Assembly (NCBI GenBank): GCA_913060675.1
Contig: CAJXUS010000037.1
Coordinates: 1-42,915 of the forward strand
Direction: 5' to 3'
Source of the DNA: an uncultured Rhodospirillales bacterium
GTDB lineage: Bacteria; Pseudomonadota; Alphaproteobacteria; Kiloniellales; Kiloniellaceae
DNA: 42,915 nt
Below the pieces are notes generated by a model. The model was not told where the DNA came from and made no database searches. It was given only the letters and a program-made list of their open reading frames with translations. This document shows positions 8,163-18,423 of this stretch, one piece after another. Both the position numbers and the translations under genes were made by a program. The first letter of the stretch is position 1. Every line of letters begins with the position of its first letter.

Positions 8163-9377
8163 ATGCTCCCGCAGATTTCCAATTCACAAGCCCGAAAACT
8201 GTTTATGCTCAAGCAGGGGCTCTGCGATAATCCAGCATTAAAGCAAGATAAAACCAGCTTACTCGGACTTATTGAGCGGATGGGGTTCGTACAAATCGAC
8301 AGTATCAACACTGTCGAACGCGCCCACCATATGATCCTCTTTTCCCGAAATCAGACCTATCGGAAAGAAAATTTCTCAAGCTTGTTGGAAAATGACCGGG
8401 CGCTGTTTGAGAACTGGACCCACGATGCTTCCGTCATTCCAACAGCCTTCTACCCCTATTGGCAACATCGGTTCATCCTTACCGAAGAACGTCTGCTTGA
8501 ACGTTGGCGCAAATGGCGTCGTGAAGGCTTCGAAGACAGTTTTGCAGCGATTTTAGAGCACGTTCAAGTGAACGGCCCCACGATGTCTCGTGATATGAAA
8601 ACTCCAGAAAAGAATTCTGCTGATAAGAAAAAAAATCAAGGCTGGTGGGATTGGCATCCGTCTAAAACGGCGCTCGAATTTTTATGGCGCACAGGTGCCC
8701 TAAGTGTTGACCGCCGTGAGGGCTTTCAAAAGGTATATGATTTAACCGGGCGCGTAATACCTCAAAGCCATCAAGCCAGTGATATTGACCCCGATTTATA
8801 CCTTGATTGGTCGTGTCGCTCAGCTTTGGATCGACTAGGTTTTGCAACAGCAGGAGAACTCGCCGCTTTTTGGGATGGGGTTAAACCTGCTGAAGCAAAG
8901 AAGTGGTGTGATAGCCAGCTTGGGCAGGGGCTCATTGAGGTCGAGGTTCATGCGGCAGATGGGAGTAATCCTCGTAAAGTTTATGCCTATGAAAACCTAC
9001 TGGATCAACTTGAAGACCTCCAACCCGTTCCAAAGCGTGTCCGTGTATTAAGTCCGTTTGACCCTTTAATCAGAGATAGAAAAAGAACTGAAAGACTCTT
9101 CGATTTTCACTATAGAATTGAAGTTTTCGTTCCTGAAGCCAAAAGGCAATACGGCTATTACGTCTTTCCGCTGTTAGAAGGGGAGAAACTCATTGGGCGT
9201 ATAGACATGAAACGCCAAGGGCAGTCGCTGGTTGTGAAAGGACTTTGGCTTGAGCCAAAGGTGAAGGCCTCCGCGGGGCGGCTGAAAGCAATTGAAGCCG
9301 AACTGGATCGGGTTCGACGCTTTGTTAATGTTGAGAATATTCTCTATGAAAACAGCTATTTAAAGGAGGCGGTATAG
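8163..9377 (+). CDS. ycaQ: YcaQ-type winged-helix DNA glycosylase (crosslink repair)
   Basis: This 404-residue protein belongs to the HTH_42/AlkZ-AlkX family. E. coli YcaQ unhooks interstrand crosslinks and removes N7-alkylated purines. The N terminus reads LERMGFVQIDS-type sequence (IERMGFVQIDSIN, about residues 38-50), which contains the QxD catalytic motif of the YcaQ branch rather than the QxQ motif of AlkZ. Conserved WTHDAS and the C-terminal LSPFDPLIRDRKR are also present. It has no signal peptide and acts on chromosomal DNA. It begins 86 bases after mnmA and is convergent with the next gene. Confidence 0.88.
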   Translation: MLPQISNSQARKLFMLKQGLCDNPALKQDKTSLLGLIERMGFVQIDSINTVERAHHMILFSRNQTYRKENFSSLLENDRALFENWTHDASVIPTAFYPYWQHRFILTEERLLERWRKWRREGFEDSFAAILEHVQVNGPTMSRDMKTPEKNSADKKKNQGWWDWHPSKTALEFLWRTGALSVDRREGFQKVYDLTGRVIPQSHQASDIDPDLYLDWSCRSALDRLGFATAGELAAFWDGVKPAEAKKWCDSQLGQGLIEVEVHAADGSNPRKVYAYENLLDQLEDLQPVPKRVRVLSPFDPLIRDRKRTERLFDFHYRIEVFVPEAKRQYGYYVFPLLEGEKLIGRIDMKRQGQSLVVKGLWLEPKVKASAGRLKAIEAELDRVRRFVNVENILYENSYLKEAV

Positions 9378-9422
9378 AGTTTATAATCTTAAATCAAAAC
9401 AGTGAGTTTAAGGGATTGGGCC

Positions 9423-9926
9423 TCAATAAATCCACTCTGCGAGTTCAGGGTGGTACTCAATGGCGTCATTGAACAGCCAAACCATTCGATCACAAAACCA
9501 CATTTTGCCGACAACCATGGCAAAGCCAAAAAACATTGTTGGCCAAAAAAGGTTGAAAGAAGCTGTGATCAACCCGCAAAAAAATCCTATTCCCGCCAGG
9601 ATACTTAGAATGCGAGTTTGAGCGCGGTGCATCTCGAGTAATTCATCAAGTCCCTCAAATGGAATTTCTTTTAACCAAATTCTCTCACCAAACGTCACTT
9701 GAGAAGCCCATGAATCCGTATGTCGAGGCTTTGGAAAAATGCGAGGGTTGAGATACATCCAAAAAGCAAACAGTATCAAAAGAAATCCTGCGACAGGCCA
9801 TCCCCATGTTGTATGACTCCAGATCGCTGGAAATATAAGCCAGCCAGAACCGACCCGGGTCCATACGGAGAGCGGGTGGGAGTGATGCTCCCAGGTGTCG
9901 CGCTTCATGGAAAACTTGATGCCCAT
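9423..9926 (-). CDS. DUF6653-like small membrane protein
   Basis: This is an integral membrane protein of about 167 residues. A tryptophan-rich start (WEHHSHPLSVWTRVG) is followed by hydrophobic segments around residues 25-58 (WLIFPAIW...FLLILFAFWMY) and 105-140 (ILAGIGFFCGLI...FFGFAMVV), with NPRIFPKP, FGERIWL and WFCDRMVWL between and after them. The motif order fits what I remember of DUF6653, for which no function is known. A frame extends to a TTG at 9938, but the ATG at 9926 with a GAG element 7 bases upstream is preferred; an ATG at 9908 is also possible. It converges on ycaQ with a 45-base gap. Confidence 0.68.
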   Translation of the reverse strand: MGIKFSMKRDTWEHHSHPLSVWTRVGSGWLIFPAIWSHTTWGWPVAGFLLILFAFWMYLNPRIFPKPRHTDSWASQVTFGERIWLKEIPFEGLDELLEMHRAQTRILSILAGIGFFCGLITASFNLFWPTMFFGFAMVVGKMWFCDRMVWLFNDAIEYHPELAEWIY

Positions 9927-10076
9927 CGTGTTTCTCAATCGTTATTTGAGTTTCAGAGGAGAGTAAATCCGTCTAAGGGTTTCTTCAAGTTAATGTTTCT
10001 CAGAGGTTTAGTGATATATTTGGGGAGTACTTTGGCTGAAATGTCGGAAAAAGCTTATGTGCTTGTCACTCGGCTA

Positions 10077-10105
10077 TTGACAGTTTTGTGTCCTGGCATT
10101 ATCAC
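10077..10105 (+). promoter_or_regulatory. Sigma70-type promoter for tRNA-Met copy 1
   Basis: A perfect -35 hexamer TTGACA (10077-10082) is followed after 17 bases by TATCAC (10100-10105), a 4/6 match to the -10 consensus. It lies about 75 bases upstream of the tRNA on the same strand, with no other gene between. Confidence 0.5.
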
Positions 10106-10180
10106 CCCTCTCACGAAACAAAACCTGTGCGAATCAGGCTTCTCAGAATTTCAGGGATTTATTTTGTTTCATAGCCTTGT

Positions 10181-10257
10181 GGCGGAGTAGCTCAGCTGGT
10201 TAGAGCAGCGGAATCATAATCCGCGTGTCGGGGGTTCAAGTCCCTCCTCCGCTACCA
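10181..10257 (+). tRNA. Elongator tRNA-Met (CAU), copy 1
   Basis: A 77-base cloverleaf with encoded CCA. The acceptor stem GGCGGAG pairs with CTCCGCT-ACCA (a G-U or mismatch at the last pair). The D arm is GCTC..GAGC. The anticodon stem GCGGA/TCCGC encloses loop ATCATAA (anticodon CAT), and the T arm has GGTTCAAGTCC. The sequence matches the usual alphaproteobacterial elongator methionine tRNA rather than initiator or tRNA-Ile2. It is identical over all 77 bases to the copy at 19389-19465. Confidence 0.97.
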
Positions 10258-10261
10258 ATTC

Positions 10262-10298
10262 AAAAAAGCCTTGGCAATTTGCTGAGGCTTTTTTATTT
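10262..10298 (+). terminator. Rho-independent terminator after tRNA-Met copy 1
   Basis: The arms AAAAAAGCCT (10262-10271) and AGGCTTTTTT (10285-10294) pair perfectly over 10 bases around a 13-base loop, and more T/A-rich sequence follows. It sits five bases after the tRNA. Confidence 0.88.
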
Positions 10299-10398
10299 TT
10301 GGAATAAAACTGGTCAAACCAATTTTTCTGACGCAATATCGGCTAACTTTTTTTAGAATAAATAGACTCTTTTTTCTAGGCGTATTGGGGATTTGTAG

Positions 10399-11364
10399 AT
10401 GGCATTGGGTATTGGCTTTATCGGTTTGGGTATTATGGGCAACCGAATGCTGACAAATATGTCCGCTCATGGTGGATTTGATCTTGCTTGTGGTTGGGAT
10501 CCCGATCAGAAGGCTGGGGTAGAAGCAAATCAGCAATTTCCTTCACTTAAGATCGCAAAAACTGTCGCTGAATTGATTGCGCATCCAAAAGTAGACGTGG
10601 TCTACATTGCAAGCCCACCTGCTTCACATAAAGAATATGCATTGGCAGCTGCAGCTGCGGGTAAAGCAGTTTTCTGTGAAAAACCCTTGGGTGTCGATAT
10701 CGAACAAAGCCGGGATCTTGTCGCAGCTTTTGACGAATCAGGTTTGCTTAACGCGGTTAATTTTCCACTGGCGAATTCTCCTGCTGCTGACCTGATGAAA
10801 GCAGAGGTCGATGCTGGGAATCTAGGGGCTATAACTTCTGTTGAAATCCGATTGCATTTTGCACCTTGGCCCCGAGGTTGGCAGCATAGTGCAAGTTGGT
10901 TAGCTCAGCGCGCAGAGGGGGGATTTGTTCGTGAAGTTGGTTCCCATTTTATTTATCTGACAGAGCGTTTGTTTGGTGCTTCTGAACTTATAAATGCCTG
11001 CACACTTTATCCTGATGATGATGTCACTTGTGAAACCAATGTCCAGGCGCATCTTTCTTGTGGAAACATTCCTGTATCTTTCACAGCCAGTGCAGGGGGT
11101 GTTGGGCCGGATACCGTAGAGTTCATTGTATGGGGGGATAAAAAGTCCTATCGGTTGACGATGTGGGATCAACTGTTCTCCACGACGGGGGAAACGTGGC
11201 ACCAAGAGCTGGATGACATTGCAGATGCTCGCCAGGAAGGGTATATGCGTACCTTGGATAATATGCTTGCCTGGAAAGAGGGTAATAATTGCTCTATGGC
11301 GAGTTTTGCCAACGCGTTGTCAGTACAAGAAAGTGTAGAAGAAATTCTTTCTGGTGGCGCTTAA
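10399..11364 (+). CDS. Gfo/Idh/MocA family NAD(P)-dependent oxidoreductase
   Basis: The product has 321 residues: an N-terminal Rossmann fold (IGFIGLGIMGNRM, residues 4-16), the strand-loop VVYIASPPASHKEYA near residue 68, and the family signature CEKPLG near residue 94. A C-terminal alpha/beta dimerisation domain of GFO_IDH_MocA_C type follows (WLAQRAEGGFVREVGSHFIYL, about 163-183, where GGxxxxxGxH is expected). Members oxidise or reduce sugars, inositols or other polyols; the substrate cannot be told here. The ATG follows GGGGAT by 9 bases. The next small gene starts 47 bases downstream and may be cotranscribed. Confidence 0.88.
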   Translation: MALGIGFIGLGIMGNRMLTNMSAHGGFDLACGWDPDQKAGVEANQQFPSLKIAKTVAELIAHPKVDVVYIASPPASHKEYALAAAAAGKAVFCEKPLGVDIEQSRDLVAAFDESGLLNAVNFPLANSPAADLMKAEVDAGNLGAITSVEIRLHFAPWPRGWQHSASWLAQRAEGGFVREVGSHFIYLTERLFGASELINACTLYPDDDVTCETNVQAHLSCGNIPVSFTASAGGVGPDTVEFIVWGDKKSYRLTMWDQLFSTTGETWHQELDDIADARQEGYMRTLDNMLAWKEGNNCSMASFANALSVQESVEEILSGGA

Positions 11365-11411
11365 CGGCTTGTTTTGCCTTCGCCTCTCGTTCACTAAAAG
11401 GATTAAACCTA

Positions 11412-11780
11412 ATGTCTAAATATTCATTTTATATCGGACATTTACGCTTTATTGCCAACCGTACTGAACGGATCAATGACGAGGTTGGGTTGATGATGGA
11501 TATTCTCAATTCCATAGCTTCTCAAATCGAGAATCGGGATAAGTTTACCCTTAAGGCCAGTGAGCTAAGGTCAGGGGGGCGAGCTCTGGCTGGTTTGGCT
11601 GGTTTCCTTCAAAAGCAAATTTTACCCGAAGTGGTTTCTGCTCAAAACGACGTCGGAGAAAAACAAGTTCGTTGGGTCATTGATACGTCTATGGCTCTTA
11701 CATCGAAAATATTGATGCATGCTGAAATAACCAAAGATAAAGAAGATCTGACCCTGGAGTTACCAGAAGAACCTAGCTAA
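11412..11780 (+). CDS. Small helical protein of unknown family
   Basis: I do not recognise this 122-residue protein. It is predicted cytoplasmic and mainly helical, with alternating charged and hydrophobic runs (for example TERINDEVGLMMDILNSI and KFTLKASELRSGGRALAGLA) and an acidic tail ending LELPEEPS. The frame stays open upstream to 11289 inside the preceding gene. The ATG at 11412 is chosen because AAAGGA lies 9-10 bases before it and the upstream extension overlaps real coding sequence in another frame. It is the second gene after the Gfo/Idh/MocA gene. Confidence 0.65.
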   Translation: MSKYSFYIGHLRFIANRTERINDEVGLMMDILNSIASQIENRDKFTLKASELRSGGRALAGLAGFLQKQILPEVVSAQNDVGEKQVRWVIDTSMALTSKILMHAEITKDKEDLTLELPEEPS

Positions 11781-11880
11781 TTCGATTTGAATGTCTGACC
11801 TGACTACGGGGGGGAATTGTCGAAGTTTTAACAATCCTCTGTTACTTTGAAAGGGTTGATGTTCAGTTAGGTATTGCTCT

Positions 11881-12396
11881 ATGGATGTTTTGAGTTCTGC
11901 GACGAATAAAAGCTTGTTAGCTTATTGGTTACGGCTGTCGGGGGGAACTGGTGTTCCTCAACGTGAACACTTTGATCCCATTGATATTGACCCTGACGTA
12001 TTACCCCATATCTTCCTCTGTTCCCTTGGATATGCTCCTTTTTCAGTACATTTTCGTCTTCAGGGAACCTTCATTACAGAACATTTGGGGCAAGCTTATA
12101 CGGGCAAAGAATTAAATAGTGAAACTTTTGGTGAAGCCGCTGGCGATGTCCGAGAGCTTTACAAACGCGTTGCCGACGAATTGCATCCTGTGGTTTCTCA
12201 AGAATTAATATCTGCTGCAAATGGTGATAAAATTTTAATAGAGGCTTTGCATATGCCCCTTATGAACAAGCAAGGGAAGGTTGCCTTTGTTCTTGGATCT
12301 ATAGATGCCATAGGCGATGATTATTTAAATAAAAAACATTTTGTATCCCATCATTGGGTCGTTAAGAGTTCTACAGATTTGAATATCGATTCTTAA
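11881..12396 (+). CDS. PAS_5-type sensory domain protein (1 of 3)
   Basis: This 171-residue single-domain protein resembles the alphaproteobacterial PAS_5 family (PF07310). The recognisable pattern is LLAYWLRLSGG, then a FDPIDIDPDVLPHIFL segment near residue 38 and VHFRLQGTFITEHLGQAYTGKEL. This pattern (Y/W-W, P-x-D/R, D-P-I/C, LP, F..R..G, G) recurs in the genes at 27419 and 32037. No output domain, signal peptide or membrane segment is present. Ligand and partner are unknown for the family. Confidence 0.8.
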   Translation: MDVLSSATNKSLLAYWLRLSGGTGVPQREHFDPIDIDPDVLPHIFLCSLGYAPFSVHFRLQGTFITEHLGQAYTGKELNSETFGEAAGDVRELYKRVADELHPVVSQELISAANGDKILIEALHMPLMNKQGKVAFVLGSIDAIGDDYLNKKHFVSHHWVVKSSTDLNIDS

Positions 12397-12553
12397 CCTT
12401 ATATAGATGCCATTCCAACTTTCTATCTTGTGAAGTTGATCCTTTTACGTCCCACCCTTTCTAAAAAAAATCTGTGGAATATTTGTGCCCTTCATCTTTA
12501 ACTGTGGTCCCAAAAAAGCCTAAAAGTTATCTTTATATGCTAACTTGGTTGAT

Positions 12554-12582
12554 ACGTAGTCTCCGCAAAGGAGTATCTACGT
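12554..12582 (+). promoter_or_regulatory. Hairpin in leader of the DUF3142-like gene
   Basis: ACGTAG (12554-12559) pairs with CTACGT (12577-12582), and inside it CTCC (12561-12564) pairs with GGAG (12570-12573) around a GCAAA loop. This gives 10 pairs with a small internal bulge. It ends 29 bases before the proposed start codon and lacks a T-run, so it is more likely a leader structure or operator than a terminator. Confidence 0.4.
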
Positions 12583-12611
12583 GAGATATAGAAAGAGGCT
12601 TGAGAGAGGCG

Positions 12612-13391
12612 ATGTGGCGGGGATATCGAACAGTATTATTATGGGGCGTCATTCTAACCTGTACGCCATTATTTAATAATCTGCGTGCTCAAGAAGTTGA
12701 GATCGATCATTGGTTATGGGCAGGCCAAAACCATACTGATATTCTCGCGAGTGAAAATCGTCTCCAAAATCAATGCCAGAAATTAGAAGCCCAGTGTCGC
12801 GTATCTAATCTAAGAGTTTTGGTTCGGTCGTGGACTGATGATAACGCAAGCTCGTCTACAAAACATCACACCCCACGCCTTTTATCAAAAGGTTCCCCTG
12901 TTATTCTTTCCTATCGACTTGAATATCTGCTTAATGACAAAGAGATTGCGGCCGTAATTCAACGTGACATTAATATATGGGGGCGGGCCAATAGACCCGT
13001 CATTGGGGTCGAGATTGACTTCGATAGCCCCTCTGCTGGGCTCGAGGAATATCAACAGTGGTTGGGGAAGTTACAGAACCATTTAACCAAAAAAATCCCT
13101 CTCAGTATTACGGGCCTGCCGACGTGGTTTGAAGATAACAATAAACTGGCGACAGACCTTGCTCGATCGGTGAGTGAAATTTCTTTGATGTTTTACCGTC
13201 AGGAGCAAACGCCGATAACCCGGCATCTATTGGCGGCTATTAACAAAGTTAACAATCTTAGGTATGCTTTCCTCTGTGATGATAACCGATGGGAAGCCCT
13301 AGTCAGGGAGACAAAGAAGAATGAGACGTTTCGGATGGCAATTTTCCTTATCTCTCGTTGTGTTGATGTTGGTAAACCTGCTCCCTCATAA
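12612..13391 (+). CDS. Exported DUF3142-like protein
   Basis: The product has 259 residues with a signal peptide (WRGYRTVLLWGVILTCTPLF, cleavage near RAQ-E). The mature region looks like DUF3142, a TIM-barrel-like family: IDHWLWAGQ, VILSYRLEYLL, IGVEIDFDSP near residue 137 and LSITGLPTWF near residue 175 are its usual landmarks. Function is unknown. A TTG at 12600 could add four residues, but the ATG at 12612 gives a cleaner signal peptide. Its last ~23 codons overlap the next gene by 71 bases in a different frame. The two genes are surely one operon and may act together in the periplasm. Confidence 0.72.
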   Translation: MWRGYRTVLLWGVILTCTPLFNNLRAQEVEIDHWLWAGQNHTDILASENRLQNQCQKLEAQCRVSNLRVLVRSWTDDNASSSTKHHTPRLLSKGSPVILSYRLEYLLNDKEIAAVIQRDINIWGRANRPVIGVEIDFDSPSAGLEEYQQWLGKLQNHLTKKIPLSITGLPTWFEDNNKLATDLARSVSEISLMFYRQEQTPITRHLLAAINKVNNLRYAFLCDDNRWEALVRETKKNETFRMAIFLISRCVDVGKPAPS

Positions 13392-15609
13392 AGTCGAAGC
13401 CGGAGGGGGATCTCCCTGCCAACAGCCGATTGTTTCTAGGTATTGTTCATCTACACAGATTGACTTGCTGACCCCACAAAAAGCTCGGGCCAAGGTCTTC
13501 TTATCTCAAATTTTAAAGATCTATAGGCCAGAGCTTTCTCTCGGCCAATTACTGTGGTCGGAAGAAGAGGAGGATATCGATGAGATTAATAGTTTTCATA
13601 AAAAGTATAGCATTCCTCAGCTTGTAACTGCCGAACTCAGCTATTTAGAAGGAGAGAAGCAAGAGGATAAGTTTCTTGATGAAGCATTTTTCTCTGGGCC
13701 ACAGTGTTATGCGGGCGGGAGCTTTACAAATCTTGCTTCTTATTATCAGGGTTTGTCGACATCTGGGTTAGATCGAGAAACCATTCGTTATCTTGCCTTT
13801 GTACGCCTTTTGTTAATCCAAGATTGTGTTTTGGATACAGACGCTTATATCGGCAATGATAAGACCAAGAAACATTTTCAAAAAATCAGAGAAGGTAAAG
13901 CTAAAGGCTGGCTTAACTATATTGAAGCAGCTGCTTTTTACCACGATGGTTTTTATCCCGAAGCCGCAGATCTTTTCGCGACAATTGCCCTAGAAGAAAC
14001 CGACGCTGGCCGTGGATCTGGATGGCTTGTTGAAACCACACGGTATATGGAGATTTTGTCGCTCTTTCACAAAGGGAGAGAAGGGCAAGATGAAGTCTTC
14101 TTGCCCACGGTATTTAACAGTTTCACCGAAGCTTTCGTTACTGAATTTCCGCACTCAGAATATCTAAAACATGTAGAGGGCATGTCCGTGGGGATATGGC
14201 TGCACTACAATGAAAGAGAGCGATATTATAAAGAACTGCTCCAAATGCTGGCGAAAAGCCATGTCCTCAATGGCAGGTCTGTTGAATTAGATTATTTGGA
14301 TGAGTTATTCATCAACGCCTTATTGGCAAATATTGGTGAAATTTCTGAATATCCAATAGAACACGGTAATGGCTTCACCTTGCTTCCAGCAATTCTGTCA
14401 AAGTCCGGGGAGGTTTCGAGCCTCTGTGAGCAAAGCAATCGTTTACCTCAAAAAACACCCCCTGAACTTATCAAATACATCGAAATGAGTTGTGCGTATT
14501 TACTCGACGGTACTGCGCCAGATACGTCTGTTTTTGTAGATACACCATTGTTTGCGCACGCGAAGGCTTTTGGAGCCCAGGCTCTTCTTTTGTCGGGAGA
14601 CTTAGAGGAAGAAGCCGGTGTTTTTGCCGAAATAGCTATGGGATTAGAGCTTCCGCTGAAGGATTTACTGGGGTTGCGAAGTCTCCAGTTCGAAGCACGC
14701 TTAAAACAGAATGACCCAGAAGCATTTATCCAATCCGATAAGATCACTGGACCTAAAAAACCAATGGAGTTGTTGATTATGGATGCCGTTCTCTATGAAC
14801 AGGTGTCTCGGTATTTTTTATCTCCCAAACAGCTCGAAGAAAGTCTCGCAGGGGAAAACGATGAGTTGCTCAAATTCGCGCTGGTTCGTCCGCATCTTGA
14901 TGAAGCGATGGTCCAAGAAAATTGGAAGGCAGCCGAGGCACTCTCAAACTTAATACAGTGGCGCGATCTTTTGGCAATAAAGGCGCTGGATGTTTCCGGG
15001 AAATTATCAATTGAAATAAGTAATTACACTGAAGTGGTCAACAATGTTTCAATTTTGGCACGCGGCGAAAAAGACCCTAAAGCCTTGGCTGATGTTGCTT
15101 ATTTTTTGTATGAAAACCACATTGCACCACGTTGTGGGTATGAACGACCGAGGTTAATACAAGAGCATCTATCAAACTGTGACGCTGGATATATTGCCCC
15201 TTCTGCTAACGGCATGGTTCGTGTTGAGCCCCGGCCTGCGAAGGAAACCAGAGCACCCCTTGAAATGTTTTCAGGAGCACTTGATGTTTACAAGGGGCGA
15301 GAGGGGTTTCAAGCTGAAGAAGCTCGATTATTAAGGGTCATGATCTATTGCGCAAAAGGCGCCAAAAACGTTGCCTATTGCCTGCGATGGAAAAAAATTC
15401 CGAAGTCATCTTTCAAGGGGTGGTTTGAAGATCTCAACCTGCATTACCCTAAGAAAGAACATATTGAATATTGGTTCTACGATTTGCCTGATTATTCAAT
15501 CTTTGGGGAAGGCGATGATCATTCCGTAGAGCAAGCATATTGGTACGACGAAGATGCTTACCTCGGCTATCTCGATGGTGGCCCTGATAGTCTTGAGGCC
15601 CCTGAATAG
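13321..15609 (+). CDS. Large exported protein of unknown family
   Basis: This 762-residue protein starts with a signal peptide (RRFGWQFSLSLVVLMLVNLL, cleavage near VEA-G). The mature chain is acidic and mostly helical, with paired-helix stretches such as YIEAAAFYHDGFYPEAADLFATIA and HAKAFGAQALLLSGDLEEEAG that look like degenerate TPR/alpha-solenoid repeats. Scattered cysteines (PCQQPIVSRYC, QCYAGG) suggest disulfides. The C terminus is very acidic and tyrosine-rich (YWYDEDAYLGYLDGG). I do not recognise the family. The ATG at 13321 has GGGAG/AGAAGA upstream. Its signal peptide is encoded inside the last codons of the DUF3142-like gene, so the pairing is probably conserved and functional. Confidence 0.75.
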   Translation: MRRFGWQFSLSLVVLMLVNLLPHKVEAGGGSPCQQPIVSRYCSSTQIDLLTPQKARAKVFLSQILKIYRPELSLGQLLWSEEEEDIDEINSFHKKYSIPQLVTAELSYLEGEKQEDKFLDEAFFSGPQCYAGGSFTNLASYYQGLSTSGLDRETIRYLAFVRLLLIQDCVLDTDAYIGNDKTKKHFQKIREGKAKGWLNYIEAAAFYHDGFYPEAADLFATIALEETDAGRGSGWLVETTRYMEILSLFHKGREGQDEVFLPTVFNSFTEAFVTEFPHSEYLKHVEGMSVGIWLHYNERERYYKELLQMLAKSHVLNGRSVELDYLDELFINALLANIGEISEYPIEHGNGFTLLPAILSKSGEVSSLCEQSNRLPQKTPPELIKYIEMSCAYLLDGTAPDTSVFVDTPLFAHAKAFGAQALLLSGDLEEEAGVFAEIAMGLELPLKDLLGLRSLQFEARLKQNDPEAFIQSDKITGPKKPMELLIMDAVLYEQVSRYFLSPKQLEESLAGENDELLKFALVRPHLDEAMVQENWKAAEALSNLIQWRDLLAIKALDVSGKLSIEISNYTEVVNNVSILARGEKDPKALADVAYFLYENHIAPRCGYERPRLIQEHLSNCDAGYIAPSANGMVRVEPRPAKETRAPLEMFSGALDVYKGREGFQAEEARLLRVMIYCAKGAKNVAYCLRWKKIPKSSFKGWFEDLNLHYPKKEHIEYWFYDLPDYSIFGEGDDHSVEQAYWYDEDAYLGYLDGGPDSLEAPE

Positions 15610-15646
15610 TCTTGTGATCCCCGAATTTCTTTGAGATCAGGAAATA

Positions 15647-15670
15647 GAGAGAGAACCTTAGTTCTCTCTC
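15647..15670. terminator. Hairpin between convergent genes
   Basis: A perfect 10-bp inverted repeat, GAGAGAGAAC (15647-15656) and GTTCTCTCTC (15661-15670), has a CTTA loop. It lies between the end of the large exported protein gene and the end of the minus-strand phosphonate operon, 6 bases from the latter stop codon. There is no long T-run on either side, so it may stop transcription weakly in both directions. Confidence 0.6.
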
Positions 15671-15675
15671 GTATC

Positions 15676-16506
15676 TTACGCGAAAAGCGATGGAGCTTTC
15701 ATGCTTTCAGGGATTTGAACACCAATTCGATTGAGAACACTTGGTGCAATGGCGAGTTGATCTAGAACTGTTCCTTTATCAGGCATTGTAGCATCGCCAA
15801 AATAATAGAAGGGAACATGTCGCATAATCTCTTCTGTACCGCCGTGGTGGCCGTCAGCATTCATACCGTGGTCAGCTGTAACAAAGATATCATATCCAGC
15901 TTTTAGCCAAAGAGGAATGGTTCGGGCCAGCGCATTATCGATGTGCCAGGTTTGAATACGGTATTGAGATGAGTCAGCGGTGTATTTGTGACCTGTACTG
16001 TCCACTGAAGAGGTGTGTAGTAGAAGATAATCAGGATCATTACGCCGCAATAAATGTGTTGCTTGGGCACAAAGATCTATTTCTGCAGGGGCGCAAATAT
16101 TAGCCCCGGAATAGCCTTCCATAGAATAGAAACGGGCGTGTTGAATAGCCTTGGTTTCGTCATCAACTTCAACATGCTCTATTGGATCGTAGGGACCATT
16201 GTAGAGAGTATGAAAATAAGAGTGGGCCACAGCGGCCGTCTTATAATTCTCTTGATGGAGTTGATCAAAGACGTTGGGAACATTTGATCTGCGGATTGCT
16301 TCGTTACCGCTTACCCCATGATCAAGCGGAGACAGCCCGCTATGGATGGTTTCGTACATTGCAGCGGATATCGTCGGCAAAGCCGTTCGCATTTTCCATC
16401 TCTGGGCGCGGCCGAGTTCGACCATGCCTTCCAGGTACCCACATTGAGAAAGAGCTGTGTCGTAACCAACGCCATCCATGATGACGAGTATAACTTTATT
16501 GGACAT
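15676..16506 (-). CDS. Alkaline-phosphatase-superfamily phosphodiesterase/phosphatase in the phosphonate operon
   Basis: The 276-residue enzyme has all six metal ligands and the nucleophile of the nucleotide pyrophosphatase/phosphodiesterase branch: Asp in VIMDGVG (D11), nucleophile Thr in LPTIS (T45), Asp and His in SVDSTGH (D169, H173), Asp-His in TADHGM (D212, H213) and His in GHHGG (H221). It lacks a signal peptide, so it is cytoplasmic, and it is much shorter than phosphonoacetate hydrolase PhnA (about 400 residues). It is the third gene of the operon, 41 bases after the TmpB-like gene. Context suggests action on a phosphonate or phosphonate ester, but the substrate is not known. Confidence 0.82.
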   Translation of the reverse strand: MSNKVILVIMDGVGYDTALSQCGYLEGMVELGRAQRWKMRTALPTISAAMYETIHSGLSPLDHGVSGNEAIRRSNVPNVFDQLHQENYKTAAVAHSYFHTLYNGPYDPIEHVEVDDETKAIQHARFYSMEGYSGANICAPAEIDLCAQATHLLRRNDPDYLLLHTSSVDSTGHKYTADSSQYRIQTWHIDNALARTIPLWLKAGYDIFVTADHGMNADGHHGGTEEIMRHVPFYYFGDATMPDKGTVLDQLAIAPSVLNRIGVQIPESMKAPSLFA

Positions 16507-16547
16507 GATGATAACTCCATCTGATCCATTATTGCATAAAAGCAGGA

Positions 16548-18325
<1,778 letters not shown>

Positions 18326-18334
18326 TTAATAATT

Positions 18335-18347
18335 GACTAGATTAGTC
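18335..18347. promoter_or_regulatory. Candidate LysR operator in the tmpA-lysR divergent region
   Basis: GACTA-GAT-TAGTC is an interrupted palindrome in the ~120-base gap between the divergent dioxygenase and regulator genes. LysR-type regulators usually bind such dyads in the intergenic region they share with their target. The match to the T-N11-A rule is imperfect, so this is a suggestion only. Confidence 0.35.
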
Positions 18348-18423
18348 CAGTAAAAAGGAATAAGAACAATCAATATAAATTACCCCTGAGACATCATTAT
18401 TGTTATGGCTAGGAAGTAAGGTA

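Noticed and set aside
10181..10257. tRNA-Ile2 (CAU, lysidine-modified) or initiator tRNA
   Set aside because: Acceptor and D-arm sequences match elongator tRNA-Met, and the initiator anticodon-stem GGG/CCC pairs are absent.
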